Shown: positions 25,978 to 34,640, counted from the first letter of the stretch. The stretch is 35,843 nt of DNA from Fibrobacter sp. UBA1765 (GCA_002314675.1 DCGZ01000171.1:24770-60612); one strand, 5' to 3'. The notes: generated by a model from the letters alone, not told the origin. Numbers and translations: made by a program.

Positions 25978-27993
25978 ATGAACTTTAAACTTTATAAGAC
26001 TCTTAAGCCATTCGTGGCTTTCTCTGCCGCAGCAGCATTTGGCCTTTTTGCAGCCGCTTGCAGTGATGATTCTTCTTCATCTAGCGATATCGAGGAACTT
26101 TCATCTTCTTCCGTGATTGAAGGCTCTTCTGACAGCGATCCAACATCTTCCGATGCAAACGATCCGGAATCCTCCTCTAGCGTCGAAAACCCAGAAGATC
26201 CATCTGGGGACTCCTCCTCTAGCGTTGCCGTTGATGAAGGCACTGTCACGACCCCAGAAGGCAAGGGCATCTTGGTTGATGACTTTGAAGACGGCGACGG
26301 CAAGAGCCTTTTGGATGAATACTGGTTTACCTATTCTGACCAGGGTAACGACGGTGCTTCCGTCATTACGACTCCGGTCAATGCAGACGACGAACTTATC
26401 GCTGCAGAAACAAACAACGGCACGAAGTATGCCTTGAAGGTTGACTACACTCTCGACAAGGGCGACTATCCGTACGACCCGTATGTTGGCTGGGGCGTAA
26501 ACGTAGGCGATATCGACTGCAGCCGTTTTGGCGGCATCAGCTACTGGTACAAGGGCGGCGCTCACATCGTTCGCATTGAAACTAGCGATGTCACGGACTA
26601 CGACGTTCACATGGTCAAGGTCAAGGCTGCAACAAAGTGGACCCAGGTCGTTATCCGCTTCAAGGACATGGCCCAGGAAGGCTGGGGCGAACCGGTTGAA
26701 CTCATTCCGGCCCACATCACCACAATTAGCTTCCAGGCTAAGGGAACTGCAAAGGTTTCTAGCAACTCCGTGATGATCGACAACATCTACTTGCAGGATT
26801 CCAGTGAAGTTGAAAAAGATGTTGCCGACATGACAATCAACGATCCAGTTTTGCCAGAAACAAAAATCGGTGATATCGCTATCAGCAACCCGCTCCAGGC
26901 CAAGGCAATGAAGTACCTCGACAAGGGTATCAATGTTACCAACTGGCTCGAAGAAAAGAAGAAGTTCGATGGTACATTCAAGTTTGACGAAAGCGATGTG
27001 CAGCTCATGGCCGAAAACGGCATCAAGGCTCTCCGCTTCCCGATCGACCTTGACCTTTACGCAACAAACCGCGACAAGGCCGTTGCAGACACAACCGGCA
27101 AGACCGCTCTTGAATTCGACGACAAGAACCTCTTTGCAGTTCTCGACTCCTTCGTAGACTGGACCGCAAAGCATAACATGTCCTTCATCATCGACTACCA
27201 TGAATACGACAACAGCTACAACGTAACAAGCTCCAAGGATCCAGCTTACCGCACAATGATGGCTAATGTCTGGAAGCATGTTGCAGAACACTACGCAAAG
27301 AGCGATCGCGAAAACCTGTTCTTTGAACTTTTGAACGAACCGGACATGAGCGATGGCAAGGTAACATCTGCCAACTGGCGTCTCGCTGCCCAGGAAATTA
27401 TCGACTCCATCCGTGTTGTCGACAAGACCCACACTCTCGTCTTCGGTGATGCAGCTTGGTATTCCATCAACTACCTTGTCAAGGGACAACCGCTCAATGA
27501 CGACAACATCGTTTACGCAATCCATACTTACGAACCGTTCGTCTTTACCCACCAGGGTGCAAGCTGGAGCGACAACGCCACCATCAAGAATCTTATGTTC
27601 CCGTACGATAAGAGCAAGTGGAGCGAATTCAGCGCAGACTTCGGTGTAACAAAGACAACTCCTAAGTATGTAAAGGACCAGGTCAAGAACTACTACAAGA
27701 CCGGCAGCAAGGAATACATTATGAGCCTTGTCTACCCGGCTAAGAAGTGGGCTGTAGAAAACAACGTTCCAGTGATCATCAACGAATTCGGTGCATACTC
27801 TCCAAAGAGCGACGCACAGTCCGTTTTGAACTACATGACTGCAATGCGCGAAATCAGCGAAGAACTTGAAATCCCTCTGCAGCACTGGGGTTACACAGGC
27901 GGCTTCGCCCTGTTCGAAGGCGGTGACGGCAACCACGGCACAACGCTTATCGAAGGCATGGCAGAAGCCTACGGCATTGGTGTAGCAAAGTAA
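25978..27993 (+). CDS. GH5 family glycoside hydrolase lipoprotein with carbohydrate-binding domain
   Basis: 671 aa. Lipobox AAAC gives lipidated Cys28, followed by SDDSSSSSD and a Ser/Asp/Glu/Pro linker to about residue 95. Residues about 95-275 form a CBM11-like jelly roll (ILVDDFEDGDGKSLLDEYWF; GISYWYKG; VMIDNIYLQ). Residues about 305-665 are a GH5 catalytic barrel: acid/base Glu454 in FELLNEPD, nucleophile Glu603 in VIINEFGAY, and IDYHEYD and AIHTYEPF as conserved substrate-site strands. It most likely cleaves beta-1,4-glucan (endoglucanase), though mannan or xyloglucan activity is possible within GH5. It should be anchored at the cell surface. An AGAGG Shine-Dalgarno precedes the ATG; a terminator follows. 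Confidence 0.92.
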   Translation: MNFKLYKTLKPFVAFSAAAAFGLFAAACSDDSSSSSDIEELSSSSVIEGSSDSDPTSSDANDPESSSSVENPEDPSGDSSSSVAVDEGTVTTPEGKGILVDDFEDGDGKSLLDEYWFTYSDQGNDGASVITTPVNADDELIAAETNNGTKYALKVDYTLDKGDYPYDPYVGWGVNVGDIDCSRFGGISYWYKGGAHIVRIETSDVTDYDVHMVKVKAATKWTQVVIRFKDMAQEGWGEPVELIPAHITTISFQAKGTAKVSSNSVMIDNIYLQDSSEVEKDVADMTINDPVLPETKIGDIAISNPLQAKAMKYLDKGINVTNWLEEKKKFDGTFKFDESDVQLMAENGIKALRFPIDLDLYATNRDKAVADTTGKTALEFDDKNLFAVLDSFVDWTAKHNMSFIIDYHEYDNSYNVTSSKDPAYRTMMANVWKHVAEHYAKSDRENLFFELLNEPDMSDGKVTSANWRLAAQEIIDSIRVVDKTHTLVFGDAAWYSINYLVKGQPLNDDNIVYAIHTYEPFVFTHQGASWSDNATIKNLMFPYDKSKWSEFSADFGVTKTTPKYVKDQVKNYYKTGSKEYIMSLVYPAKKWAVENNVPVIINEFGAYSPKSDAQSVLNYMTAMREISEELEIPLQHWGYTGGFALFEGGDGNHGTTLIEGMAEAYGIGVAK

Positions 27994-28010
27994 CCAACAG
28001 CCTAACACGC

Positions 28011-28045
28011 AAAAACGGACACTTACAAGTGTCCGTTTTTTGTTT
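28011..28045 (+). terminator. Terminator of the GH5 gene
   Basis: AAAAACGGACACTT and its exact reverse complement, separated by 2 nt (28011-28040), are followed by TGTTTT. The T run ends where a weak TTG frame of the next gene begins, which argues against that TTG as the real start. Confidence 0.9.
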
Positions 28046-28095
28046 TGCTAAATTTGAAAATCGTGGAAGCATTCAAAAAGACATCAGGTTCGTTA

Positions 28096-29010
28096 ATGGT
28101 TTGGCATTTGCTTGCCATAGCTACGGTCCTCTTTTGGGGAACAAGCTTTGTAAGCACAAAGACATTGATTAACCATGGATTTTCTGCGGTACAGATTTTT
28201 ACGATCCGGTTTGCAGCCACCTATATTATGCTACTGCTTGCGGGGCTTCGCAACATTCGTTTTCGCGCAGATTCCTTAAAAGATGAACTGTACTTTTTGC
28301 TCGGAGGCGTTACCGGCTGCACAATATATTTCTGGGCAGAAAATACTGCGCTTACGATTTCACAGAGCAGTAACGTTTCGCTCATAGTTTGCACGAACCC
28401 GCTGCTGATAATGCTTGCGGGCATTTTTCTTTTTAGGCGCGAACAGCTTGTTAAAAGGCAAATCATAGGTTCGCTCATAACATTTGTCGGAATGGTTCTC
28501 GTAGTTCTCAACGGGAAATTCGTATTGAAGCTTTCGCCTGTCGGCGACTTGCTCGCATTCTGCTCCGCTATCGCGTGGACCGTATACGCCTACAGCACCG
28601 AAAAAGTCCGTAGCAAGTATTCAACGCTTTTTGCAATTCGAAAAATTTTCTTCTACGGCTTTTTGACATCGCTCCCCATAATGGCCCTTGATTATTTTGG
28701 CATTGGCGCTCAGGGGACGTTCGCTTCACACGCGATTCCATGGGAAGCTTTTACAGAACCCGTCGTAATAGGCAACTTCCTTTGCCTTTGCGTGTTCAGC
28801 AACTTGTTCGGCTACCTGATTTGGAACAAGGTCATGGATAAGCTTGGAACAGTCCTTGCGAGCAACTACATTTACGGGATACCCCTAGTAACAATGATTA
28901 CGGCTGCCATAACCATTGGCGAGCATATTTCTGCCGTTGCCATTGCGGGTGCAGCTGCCATTGTGACCGGCATGATCATGGCAGAATACAAAAAGAACTC
29001 CCGCGATTGA
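28096..29010 (+). CDS. EamA/DMT family transporter
   Basis: 304 aa from the ATG at 28096; GTG (28063) and TTG (28045) are open upstream but the TTG lies in the terminator tail. Ten transmembrane segments are arranged as two EamA repeats of five. The first begins WHLLAIATVLFWGTSFVSTK, and the FWGTSF motif is characteristic of the family; the second starts near GDLLAFCSAIAWTVYAYSTE. It is an inner-membrane exporter of metabolites or amino acids. The substrate is not predictable. The terminator begins inside the last codons of the gene. Confidence 0.87.
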   Translation: MVWHLLAIATVLFWGTSFVSTKTLINHGFSAVQIFTIRFAATYIMLLLAGLRNIRFRADSLKDELYFLLGGVTGCTIYFWAENTALTISQSSNVSLIVCTNPLLIMLAGIFLFRREQLVKRQIIGSLITFVGMVLVVLNGKFVLKLSPVGDLLAFCSAIAWTVYAYSTEKVRSKYSTLFAIRKIFFYGFLTSLPIMALDYFGIGAQGTFASHAIPWEAFTEPVVIGNFLCLCVFSNLFGYLIWNKVMDKLGTVLASNYIYGIPLVTMITAAITIGEHISAVAIAGAAAIVTGMIMAEYKKNSRD

Positions 29011-29029
29011 AACATCGCAGGAGTTTTTT
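28996..29029 (+). terminator. Terminator overlapping the end of the EamA gene
   Basis: The stem AACTCC-c-GCGAT / ATCGC-a-GGAGTT (28996-29025) includes the last codons and part of the stop codon, and is followed by TTTTG. Confidence 0.82.
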
Positions 29030-29052
29030 GCTATAGACGAAGACTCTCTCGC

Positions 29053-29092
29053 CTCTCGTCTGTAGGCACCAAAGGTGCCGTTCTCTCGTCTA
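29053..29092 (+). repeat. Dispersed REP-like palindrome, copy 2
   Basis: It has the same arms as the copy at 74-111, CTCTCGTCTGTAGGCAC and GTGCCGTTCTCTCGTCTA, with GGCACC-aaa-GGTGCC at the tip. On the left the match extends further (CTCTCGCCTCTCG against CTCTCGTCTCTCG). Its last three bases are the stop codon of the sulfhydrylase gene on the other strand. Confidence 0.88.
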
Positions 29093-30367
29093 GACCTGTG
29101 CCAAAGCCTGTTCCAGGTCGGCGATGATATCTTCGATGTTTTCGATACCGACGCTGAAACGGATAAGGTCTGGAGCTACGCCTGCTTCGATGAGCTGTTC
29201 GTCGGAAAGCTGGCGGTGGGTATGGCTTGCGGGGTGCAGCACGCAGCTGCGGGCGTCGGCAACGTGGGTCACGATGCAGATCATCTTCAGGGCATCCATG
29301 AACTGGATGGACTTGTCGCGGCCACCCTTGATACCGAAGGTGAGCACGCCGCAGGGCAGGCCGCCCTTGAACTGCTTCTGGGCAAGAGCATAGGAAGCGT
29401 TGTCTTCGAGGCCTGCGTAGTCAACCCAGGCAACCTTCGGGTGCTTCTTCAGCCACTTGGCAGCGGCGAGAGCGTTTTCACAATGACGGGGCATGCGGAG
29501 GAACAAGGTTTCAAGACCAACGTTCAGGAGGAATGCATTCTGCGGAGACTGGATGGAGCCCAGGTCGCGCATGAGCTGCACGGTAGCCTTGGTGATGTAG
29601 CAGAGCTTGCCGAAAGCTTCGGTGTAGCGAAGGCCATGGTAAGACGGATCCGGTTCGGTAAGGCCCGGGAACTTGTCGTGATGAGCTTCCCAATCGAAGT
29701 TACCGCTATCGACCACTGCGCCGCCTACAGCCATAGCATGACCATCCATGTACTTGGTGGTGGAGTGTGTAACAATGTCTACGCCGAATTCAAAAGGACG
29801 GCAGAGGATCGGAGTGGGGAAAGTGTTGTCAATGATCAGGGGCACGCCGTGCTTGTGAGCAAGATCAGCAAAGCGCTTGAGGTCAAGAATCTTGCCTGCC
29901 GGGTTCGCAACGGTTTCGCCAAATACGCACTTGGTATTCGGGCGGAATGCCTTCTCGATTTCTTCGTCGGATGCATCCTGGTCGATGAAGGTGCATTCGA
30001 TGCCCAGCTTCTTCATGGTAACGCTGAAGAGGTTGCTTGTGCCACCGTAAATTGCAGAAGTAGAAATGAAATGGTCACCAGCTTCGCAAATGTTGAAAAC
30101 TGCATAGAAGTTTGCAGCCTGACCAGAGGAAGTGAGCATGGCACCAACGCCACCTTCGAGCTGAGCGATCTTGCTTGCTACAGCGTCGTTAGTCGGGTTC
30201 TGGAGACGTGTGTAGAAGTAGCCGGATTCCTTCAGGTCGAACAGGTCTGCCATCTGGGCGGAAGTGTCGTACTTGAAAGTGGTACTCTGGTAGATTGGGA
30301 GAACGCGCGGTTCGCCCTTTTTCGGGGTCCAACCAGCCTGAACGCACAATGTTTCAAGATTTGCCAT
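29090..30367 (-). CDS. metY: O-acetylhomoserine aminocarboxypropyltransferase (sulfhydrylase)
   Basis: 425 aa from the ATG at 30367, which has an AAGGAA Shine-Dalgarno; a longer frame upstream does not. It is a PLP enzyme that makes homocysteine (or methionine from methanethiol) from O-acetylhomoserine and sulfide. Motifs: TSSGQAANFY, IYGGTSNLF, IDNTFPTPILCRP and the PLP lysine in VTHSTTKYMDGH. The C-terminal region VADARSCVLHPASHTHRQLS fits this branch of the Cys/Met metabolism family. Its TAG stop is supplied by the edge of the repeat at 29053-29092. O-succinyl-type enzymes are shorter, so OAH sulfhydrylase is preferred. Confidence 0.93.
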   Translation of the reverse strand: MANLETLCVQAGWTPKKGEPRVLPIYQSTTFKYDTSAQMADLFDLKESGYFYTRLQNPTNDAVASKIAQLEGGVGAMLTSSGQAANFYAVFNICEAGDHFISTSAIYGGTSNLFSVTMKKLGIECTFIDQDASDEEIEKAFRPNTKCVFGETVANPAGKILDLKRFADLAHKHGVPLIIDNTFPTPILCRPFEFGVDIVTHSTTKYMDGHAMAVGGAVVDSGNFDWEAHHDKFPGLTEPDPSYHGLRYTEAFGKLCYITKATVQLMRDLGSIQSPQNAFLLNVGLETLFLRMPRHCENALAAAKWLKKHPKVAWVDYAGLEDNASYALAQKQFKGGLPCGVLTFGIKGGRDKSIQFMDALKMICIVTHVADARSCVLHPASHTHRQLSDEQLIEAGVAPDLIRFSVGIENIEDIIADLEQALAQV

Positions 30368-30398
30368 AGAATTTCCTTTTTTATTAAAAATTTTCTGG

Positions 30399-30424
30399 AT
30401 TGCCACGGGCTTTGCCCTCGCAAT
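30399..30424. repeat. REP-like palindrome upstream of metY
   Basis: ATTGC-cac-GGGC-ttt-GCCC-tc-GCAAT: two stems around a 3-nt loop. The outer arms ATTGC/GCAAT with a GC-rich tip resemble dispersed repeats known from many bacterial intergenic regions. It is followed by GACATG, which recurs as GACATA 27 bp further on. Confidence 0.6.
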
Positions 30425-30697
30425 GACATGTTTGAATATTTCCCACGTAATGACATATTAAATGCAGCACATGGGACATTAGTTGCTTAACATGTAAAAT
30501 ATAGTTACTTCCTATAACAAAAGCGGGTATTTTCCCTATGCCCCATTGCGTGAGGATTCATTTCAAGGAATTATAAAGGAAAAAGTTATAATCAGCAATA
30601 GATTAAAACTATACCAAGCTTACAAGCAGTTGTTGAATTTAAATTTATTTACATACGGCAGATTCCGCATATAGCCACCTCAACGCCATAATCCTGC

Positions 30698-30726
30698 TTG
30701 ATTGTTTTATTCAAAAAAGTAAATTT
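30698..30726 (+). promoter_or_regulatory. Candidate promoter of the etf operon
   Basis: TTGATT (30698-30703), a 17-bp spacer and TAAATT (30721-30726) are correctly placed upstream of etfB, giving a leader of roughly 55 nt. It is recognised by resemblance to the consensus only. Confidence 0.4.
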
Positions 30727-30755
30727 CACCTATCTAACGTTACACACACTTTACT

Positions 30756-30774
30756 TGGCGGTTATACCGCTAAA
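30756..30774. promoter_or_regulatory. Palindrome in the etfB leader (possible operator)
   Basis: TTGGCGGTTATACCGCTAA: 8-bp arms with one mismatch around TAT, ending 12 bp before the etfB ATG. It would be compatible with a dimeric repressor site or a small RNA hairpin next to the start. No Shine-Dalgarno is visible between it and the ATG. Confidence 0.5.
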
Positions 30775-30786
30775 GAAACAAAAATT

Positions 30787-31668
30787 ATGAGTCTTAAAAT
30801 CGTTGTACTTGCTAAGCAAGTTCCTGACACACGAAACGTGGGTCCTGACGCCATGACGGAACAGGGCACCATCAATCGTGCTGCCTTGCCTGCAGTCTTC
30901 AACCCAGAAGACCTGAATGCACTCGAACAGGCCCTCCGCCTTAAGGACCAGTTCCCAGGCTCCACCATTTCCGTTGTGACCATGGGTCTCCCGAAGTCTG
31001 CAGAAGTGATCCGCGAAGCTCTCTATCGCGGCGCTGACGAAGGCTTTGTCGTTACCGACCGTGTTCTCGGCGGTGCAGACACCCTCGCAACAAGCTATAC
31101 CCTTGCCCAGGCAATCAAGAAGGTTGGCAACTACGACATTATCCTCTGCGGTCGTCAGGCTATCGATGGTGATACCGCACAGGTTGGTCCGCAGATCGCA
31201 CAGAAGCTCGGCCTTACACAGGTTACCTACGCCGAAGAAATCCTTTCCCTCGACGAAAGCGCTCGCAAGGTTGTTATCCGCCGCTTGATCGACGGTGGCG
31301 TAGAAACTGTTGAAGCTCCGCTCCCGCTGGTTGTAACAGTCAACGGTTCTGCAGCTCCTTGCCGCCCTCGTAACGCAAAGCGCGTCATGAAGTACAAGAA
31401 GGCAACCGCTGTTGCTGAACGCGCACCGGAACAGGCAGAAGCATACGCAGCTCTCATTGCAGTAAAGCCATTCATGGACATTCCGCAGTGGGGTGCAGCC
31501 GACATCGAAGCTGACCCGAACCAGATTGGTAAGGCCGGCTCCCCGACCAACGTTAAGGCCGTCAAGAACATCGTGTTCAAGGCTAAGGAAAGCCGTACGC
31601 TTACCGCTAGCGATGCCGATGTAGAAGGCTTGATCAAGGAACTTTTGGAAGAGAAGATTATTGGTTAA
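30787..31668 (+). CDS. etfB: Electron transfer flavoprotein beta subunit
   Basis: 293 aa, a little longer than the usual ~255. It starts MSLKIVVLAKQVPDT, as typical of the family, and carries the nucleotide-binding signature CGRQAIDGDTAQVGP. Together with EtfA it forms the cytosolic FAD/AMP (or second FAD, in bifurcating forms) heterodimer that exchanges electrons with acyl-CoA dehydrogenases. It is first in a three-gene operon, 3 nt before etfA. There is no clear Shine-Dalgarno, but a palindrome lies in the leader. Whether it is a bifurcating type cannot be decided by eye. Confidence 0.95.
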   Translation: MSLKIVVLAKQVPDTRNVGPDAMTEQGTINRAALPAVFNPEDLNALEQALRLKDQFPGSTISVVTMGLPKSAEVIREALYRGADEGFVVTDRVLGGADTLATSYTLAQAIKKVGNYDIILCGRQAIDGDTAQVGPQIAQKLGLTQVTYAEEILSLDESARKVVIRRLIDGGVETVEAPLPLVVTVNGSAAPCRPRNAKRVMKYKKATAVAERAPEQAEAYAALIAVKPFMDIPQWGAADIEADPNQIGKAGSPTNVKAVKNIVFKAKESRTLTASDADVEGLIKELLEEKIIG

Positions 31669-31671
31669 CTT

Positions 31672-32697
31672 ATGAATAACGTCTTTGTATATTGCGAAAT
31701 TGAAGGGACAACCGTCAAGGATGTCTCCCTTGAACTTCTGTCGAAGGGTCGTAAGCTCGCCAACACTCTCGGCGTAAAGCTTGAATGCATTTGTGCAGCT
31801 TCCGGTATCGACGGTATCGAAAAGCAGGTTTTCCCATACGGCGTAGACAAGGTCCACGTCTTTGATGCAGAAGGCCTTTTCCCATACACCACCAACCCGC
31901 ATGCATCCCTCGTGATCAACTTGTTCAAGGAAGAACAGCCGCAGATCTGCCTTATGGGTGCAACCGTTATTGGTCGTGACCTCGGCCCGCGCATTTCTGC
32001 TGCAACCCACAGTGGTTTGACAGCTGACTGTACCGAACTTGAAATCGACAGCTTCGAAATGAGCATCGGTGGCGTAAAGAAGTATTACGAAAACCAGCTC
32101 TGCCAGATTCGCCCGGCATTTGGCGGCAACATCGTTGCTACCATCGTGAACCCGGAACACCGCCCGCAGATGGCTACCGTCCGCGAAGGCGTGATGAAGA
32201 AGGAAATTCTGGACCCGAACTACAAGGGTGAAGTCGTTAAGCACGACGTTGCCAAGTACGTTCCAGAAGCTGAATACGTGGTCAAGGTTCTTGAACGCCA
32301 CGTTGAAGCTGCAAAGAACAACTTGAAGAGCGCTCCGATCGTTGTTGCCGGTGGTTACGGCATGGGCTCCAAGGAAAACTTCGACATGCTGTTCGAACTT
32401 GCCAAGGAACTCCACGGTGAAGTCGGCGCAAGCCGCGCAGCTATTGACGCTGGCTTCGTTGACCACGACCGTCAGATCGGCCAGACAGGTCTTACCGTTC
32501 GCCCGAAGGTCTATATCGCTTGCGGTATCTCCGGTCAGATCCAGCACATTTCTGGCATGCAGGATTCCGGCATTATCATTTCCGTGAACAATGACCCGGA
32601 AGCTCCGATCAACGCTATTGCAGACTACGTCATCAACGGCAACGTTGAAGAAGTCGTTCCTAAGTTAATCAAGTACTACAAGGCTAACAACAAGTAA
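31672..32697 (+). CDS. etfA: Electron transfer flavoprotein alpha subunit
   Basis: 341 aa. The C-terminal FAD domain is clear: VVAGGYGMGSKENF, GASRAAIDAGFVDHDRQIGQ, then TVRPKVYIACGISGQIQH and the NNDPEAPI segment that binds the flavin. The N-terminal half has the usual EtfA alpha/beta fold without a ferredoxin extension. It sits 3 nt after etfB and 5 nt before the acyl-CoA dehydrogenase, so all three are made together. It transfers electrons between the dehydrogenase and a membrane or soluble partner. Confidence 0.96.
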   Translation: MNNVFVYCEIEGTTVKDVSLELLSKGRKLANTLGVKLECICAASGIDGIEKQVFPYGVDKVHVFDAEGLFPYTTNPHASLVINLFKEEQPQICLMGATVIGRDLGPRISAATHSGLTADCTELEIDSFEMSIGGVKKYYENQLCQIRPAFGGNIVATIVNPEHRPQMATVREGVMKKEILDPNYKGEVVKHDVAKYVPEAEYVVKVLERHVEAAKNNLKSAPIVVAGGYGMGSKENFDMLFELAKELHGEVGASRAAIDAGFVDHDRQIGQTGLTVRPKVYIACGISGQIQHISGMQDSGIIISVNNDPEAPINAIADYVINGNVEEVVPKLIKYYKANNK

Positions 32698-32702
32698 AGC
32701 TT

Positions 32703-34412
32703 ATGGCAAATTTCTATACAGATCACCCAGAGATTAAGTTCAATCTCGAAAGCAGCCCCTTGATGAACCGCATTGTGGAACTCAGGGAAAAAGGCTTTGC
32801 TAATGAAGAAAATTCCGATTACGCTCCGGCTGACTATGCCGACGCAATCGACAACTACAACCAGGTTTGCGAACTTGCTGGCGATATCGTTTCTAACGTG
32901 ATCGCTCCAAATGCAGAAGCAGTTGACGCTGAAGGCCCGCACTGCGAAAACGGTCGTGTACGCTACGCAAGCAAGACTTACGAAAACTTGGAAGCAACCG
33001 TGAAGGCAGGCCTTTGCGGCGTTACCATGCCACGCCGTTTCGGTGGCTTGAACTTCCCTGTTACAGCATACACAGCAATCAACGAAATGATTGCTGCTGG
33101 CGACGCTGGTTTCGAAAACATCTGGTCCCTCCAGGATTGTATCGAAACTCTCTATGAATTCGGCGACGAAGATCAGCGTTCCCGCTTTATCCCGCGCATT
33201 TGCGCTGGCGAAACCATGTCCATGGACTTGACTGAACCGGATGCAGGTTCCGACTTGCAGCGCGTTATGCTCAAGGCTACCTACAGCGAAGAAGACAAGT
33301 GCTGGTACTTGAACGGCGTTAAGCGCTTCATCACGAACGGTGACTCCGACCTTCACTTGGTCCTTGCCCGTTCCGAAGAAGGCACTCATGACGCTCGCGG
33401 CCTTTCCATGTTCATCTACGACAAGCGTGACGGTGGCGTAAACGTCCGTCGCATTGAAAACAAGATGGGTATCCACGGTTCTCCGACTTGCGAACTTGTC
33501 TATAAGAACGCAAAGGCAGAACTCTGCGGCCGCCGCAAGTTCGGTCTTATCAAGTATGTGATGGCCCTCATGAACGGCGCTCGTCTTGGTATCGCTGCAC
33601 AGGCTGTCGGCATTAGCCAGGCTTCCTACGACGAAGCTCTTGCATACGCAAAGGATCGTAAGCAGTTCGGCAAGGCTATCATCAACTTCCCGGCAGTCTA
33701 TGACATGCTTTCTACAATGAAGGCTCGCCTTGACGCTGGCCGTGCTCTCCTTTACCAGACAGCACGCTACGTTGATATCTACAAGTCCTTGGAAGATATC
33801 GAACGTGAACGCAAGCTCACTGACGAAGAAAAGGCAGACCTCAAGCTTTACAACAGACTTGCATCTGCTTGCACTCCGCTCACAAAGGGCATGAATGCAG
33901 AATACTCCAACATCAACAGCTACGACAGCATCCAGGTTCACGGCGGTTCCGGCTACATGCTCGAATACGCTTGCCAGCGTCTCTACCGCGATGCCCGTAT
34001 TACCTCCATTTACGAAGGTACTACACAGCTCCAGACTGTTGCAGCACTCCCGCACATTACAACAGGCACATACAGCCAGATTCTCGAAGAATTGGAAGCA
34101 GCAGCCGTTGCTCCGGAATTCGAAGCTCTCAAGGCACGTGCAAAGGCTATGGACGCTAAGTACAACGAAGCCATTGAACACGCCAAGGCCGCTAACGACA
34201 ACGAATTCCTTGACCTTTGCAGCCGCCACCTGTATGAACTTGCAGGCAACTGCGTAATGGCTCAGCTCCTCATTCGCGACGCTTCCGTTAACGCAGAACT
34301 CTTTGGCACAAGCGCCAAGGTCTATATGAACTACGCAGAAGCAGAAGTGGCAAAGCACTACAACTTTGTCATGGGCCTCTCCGCAGATCAGATGGCTGAT
34401 TACCGCAAGTAA
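32703..34412 (+). CDS. Acyl-CoA dehydrogenase, long form with C-terminal extension
   Basis: 569 aa; the standard dehydrogenase core is ~380 aa. N-terminal helices (1-150), a middle beta domain with SMDLTEPDAGSDLQ (FAD contact) and WYLNGVKRFITNG, and the C-terminal helical domain with RKQFGKAI and the catalytic Glu438 in TSIYEGTTQLQT. The final ~120 residues form the extra helical region seen in long-type enzymes of this family. It oxidises an acyl-CoA to the 2-enoyl-CoA, or runs in reverse in an anaerobe, with EtfAB as electron partner. The chain length is unknown. A terminator follows. Confidence 0.93.
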   Translation: MANFYTDHPEIKFNLESSPLMNRIVELREKGFANEENSDYAPADYADAIDNYNQVCELAGDIVSNVIAPNAEAVDAEGPHCENGRVRYASKTYENLEATVKAGLCGVTMPRRFGGLNFPVTAYTAINEMIAAGDAGFENIWSLQDCIETLYEFGDEDQRSRFIPRICAGETMSMDLTEPDAGSDLQRVMLKATYSEEDKCWYLNGVKRFITNGDSDLHLVLARSEEGTHDARGLSMFIYDKRDGGVNVRRIENKMGIHGSPTCELVYKNAKAELCGRRKFGLIKYVMALMNGARLGIAAQAVGISQASYDEALAYAKDRKQFGKAIINFPAVYDMLSTMKARLDAGRALLYQTARYVDIYKSLEDIERERKLTDEEKADLKLYNRLASACTPLTKGMNAEYSNINSYDSIQVHGGSGYMLEYACQRLYRDARITSIYEGTTQLQTVAALPHITTGTYSQILEELEAAAVAPEFEALKARAKAMDAKYNEAIEHAKAANDNEFLDLCSRHLYELAGNCVMAQLLIRDASVNAELFGTSAKVYMNYAEAEVAKHYNFVMGLSADQMADYRK

Positions 34413-34432
34413 TCGCTAGTTCAAGGCTAAAC

Positions 34433-34466
34433 AAAAACTTCTCCCGCAAAACGGGAGAAGTTTTTT
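34433..34466 (+). terminator. Terminator of the etf/dehydrogenase operon
   Basis: AAAAACTTCTCCCG / CGGGAGAAGTTTTT, a 14-bp stem with a 5-nt loop ending in a T run, 20 nt after the dehydrogenase stop. Confidence 0.92.
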
Positions 34467-34493
34467 GATTTTACAGTGGGATTTTCTTTAACT

Positions 34494-34533
34494 TTACGGT
34501 CTAAATCAGGGAAACATTGGTTTTAGACCGTAA
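34494..34533. repeat. Inverted-repeat array, unit 1
   Basis: TTACGGTCTAAA (34494-34505), a 16-nt spacer and TTTAGACCGTAA (34522-34533). The arms are perfect reverse complements and the stem can extend by one T-A pair outside. The spacer differs from those of the other two units. Confidence 0.95.
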
Positions 34534-34577
34534 AAGCATTCCAAATTTTCATTTTTTGCAAGTATCGCAGCTGTTTT

Positions 34578-34617
34578 TTACGGTCTAAAACTCAGATATT
34601 GCAAAAATAGACCGTAA
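34578..34617. repeat. Inverted-repeat array, unit 2
   Basis: TTACGGTCTAAA (34578-34589), again a 16-nt spacer, then AATAGACCGTAA (34606-34617), differing from the perfect arm in the first two bases. Its centre is 84 bp from the centre of unit 1. Confidence 0.92.
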
Positions 34618-34640
34618 ATCAGTCAAAGATTGCTAAAGAA

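Larger units (their letters stand above)
30368..30786. other. Divergent intergenic region between metY and etfB
   Basis: 419 bp without a gene. It holds a REP-like palindrome (30399-30424), a 12-bp direct repeat CGYAATGACATR (30419-30430 and 30446-30457), a candidate etf promoter (30698-30726) and a palindrome in the etf leader (30756-30774). I found no riboswitch fold that I could recognise upstream of metY; an S-box-like core was not evident. Confidence 0.6.

Noticed and set aside
30368..30786. SAM riboswitch upstream of metY
   Set aside because: I could not find the S-box or other SAM-riboswitch core on the minus strand; the structure present is a short REP-like palindrome.
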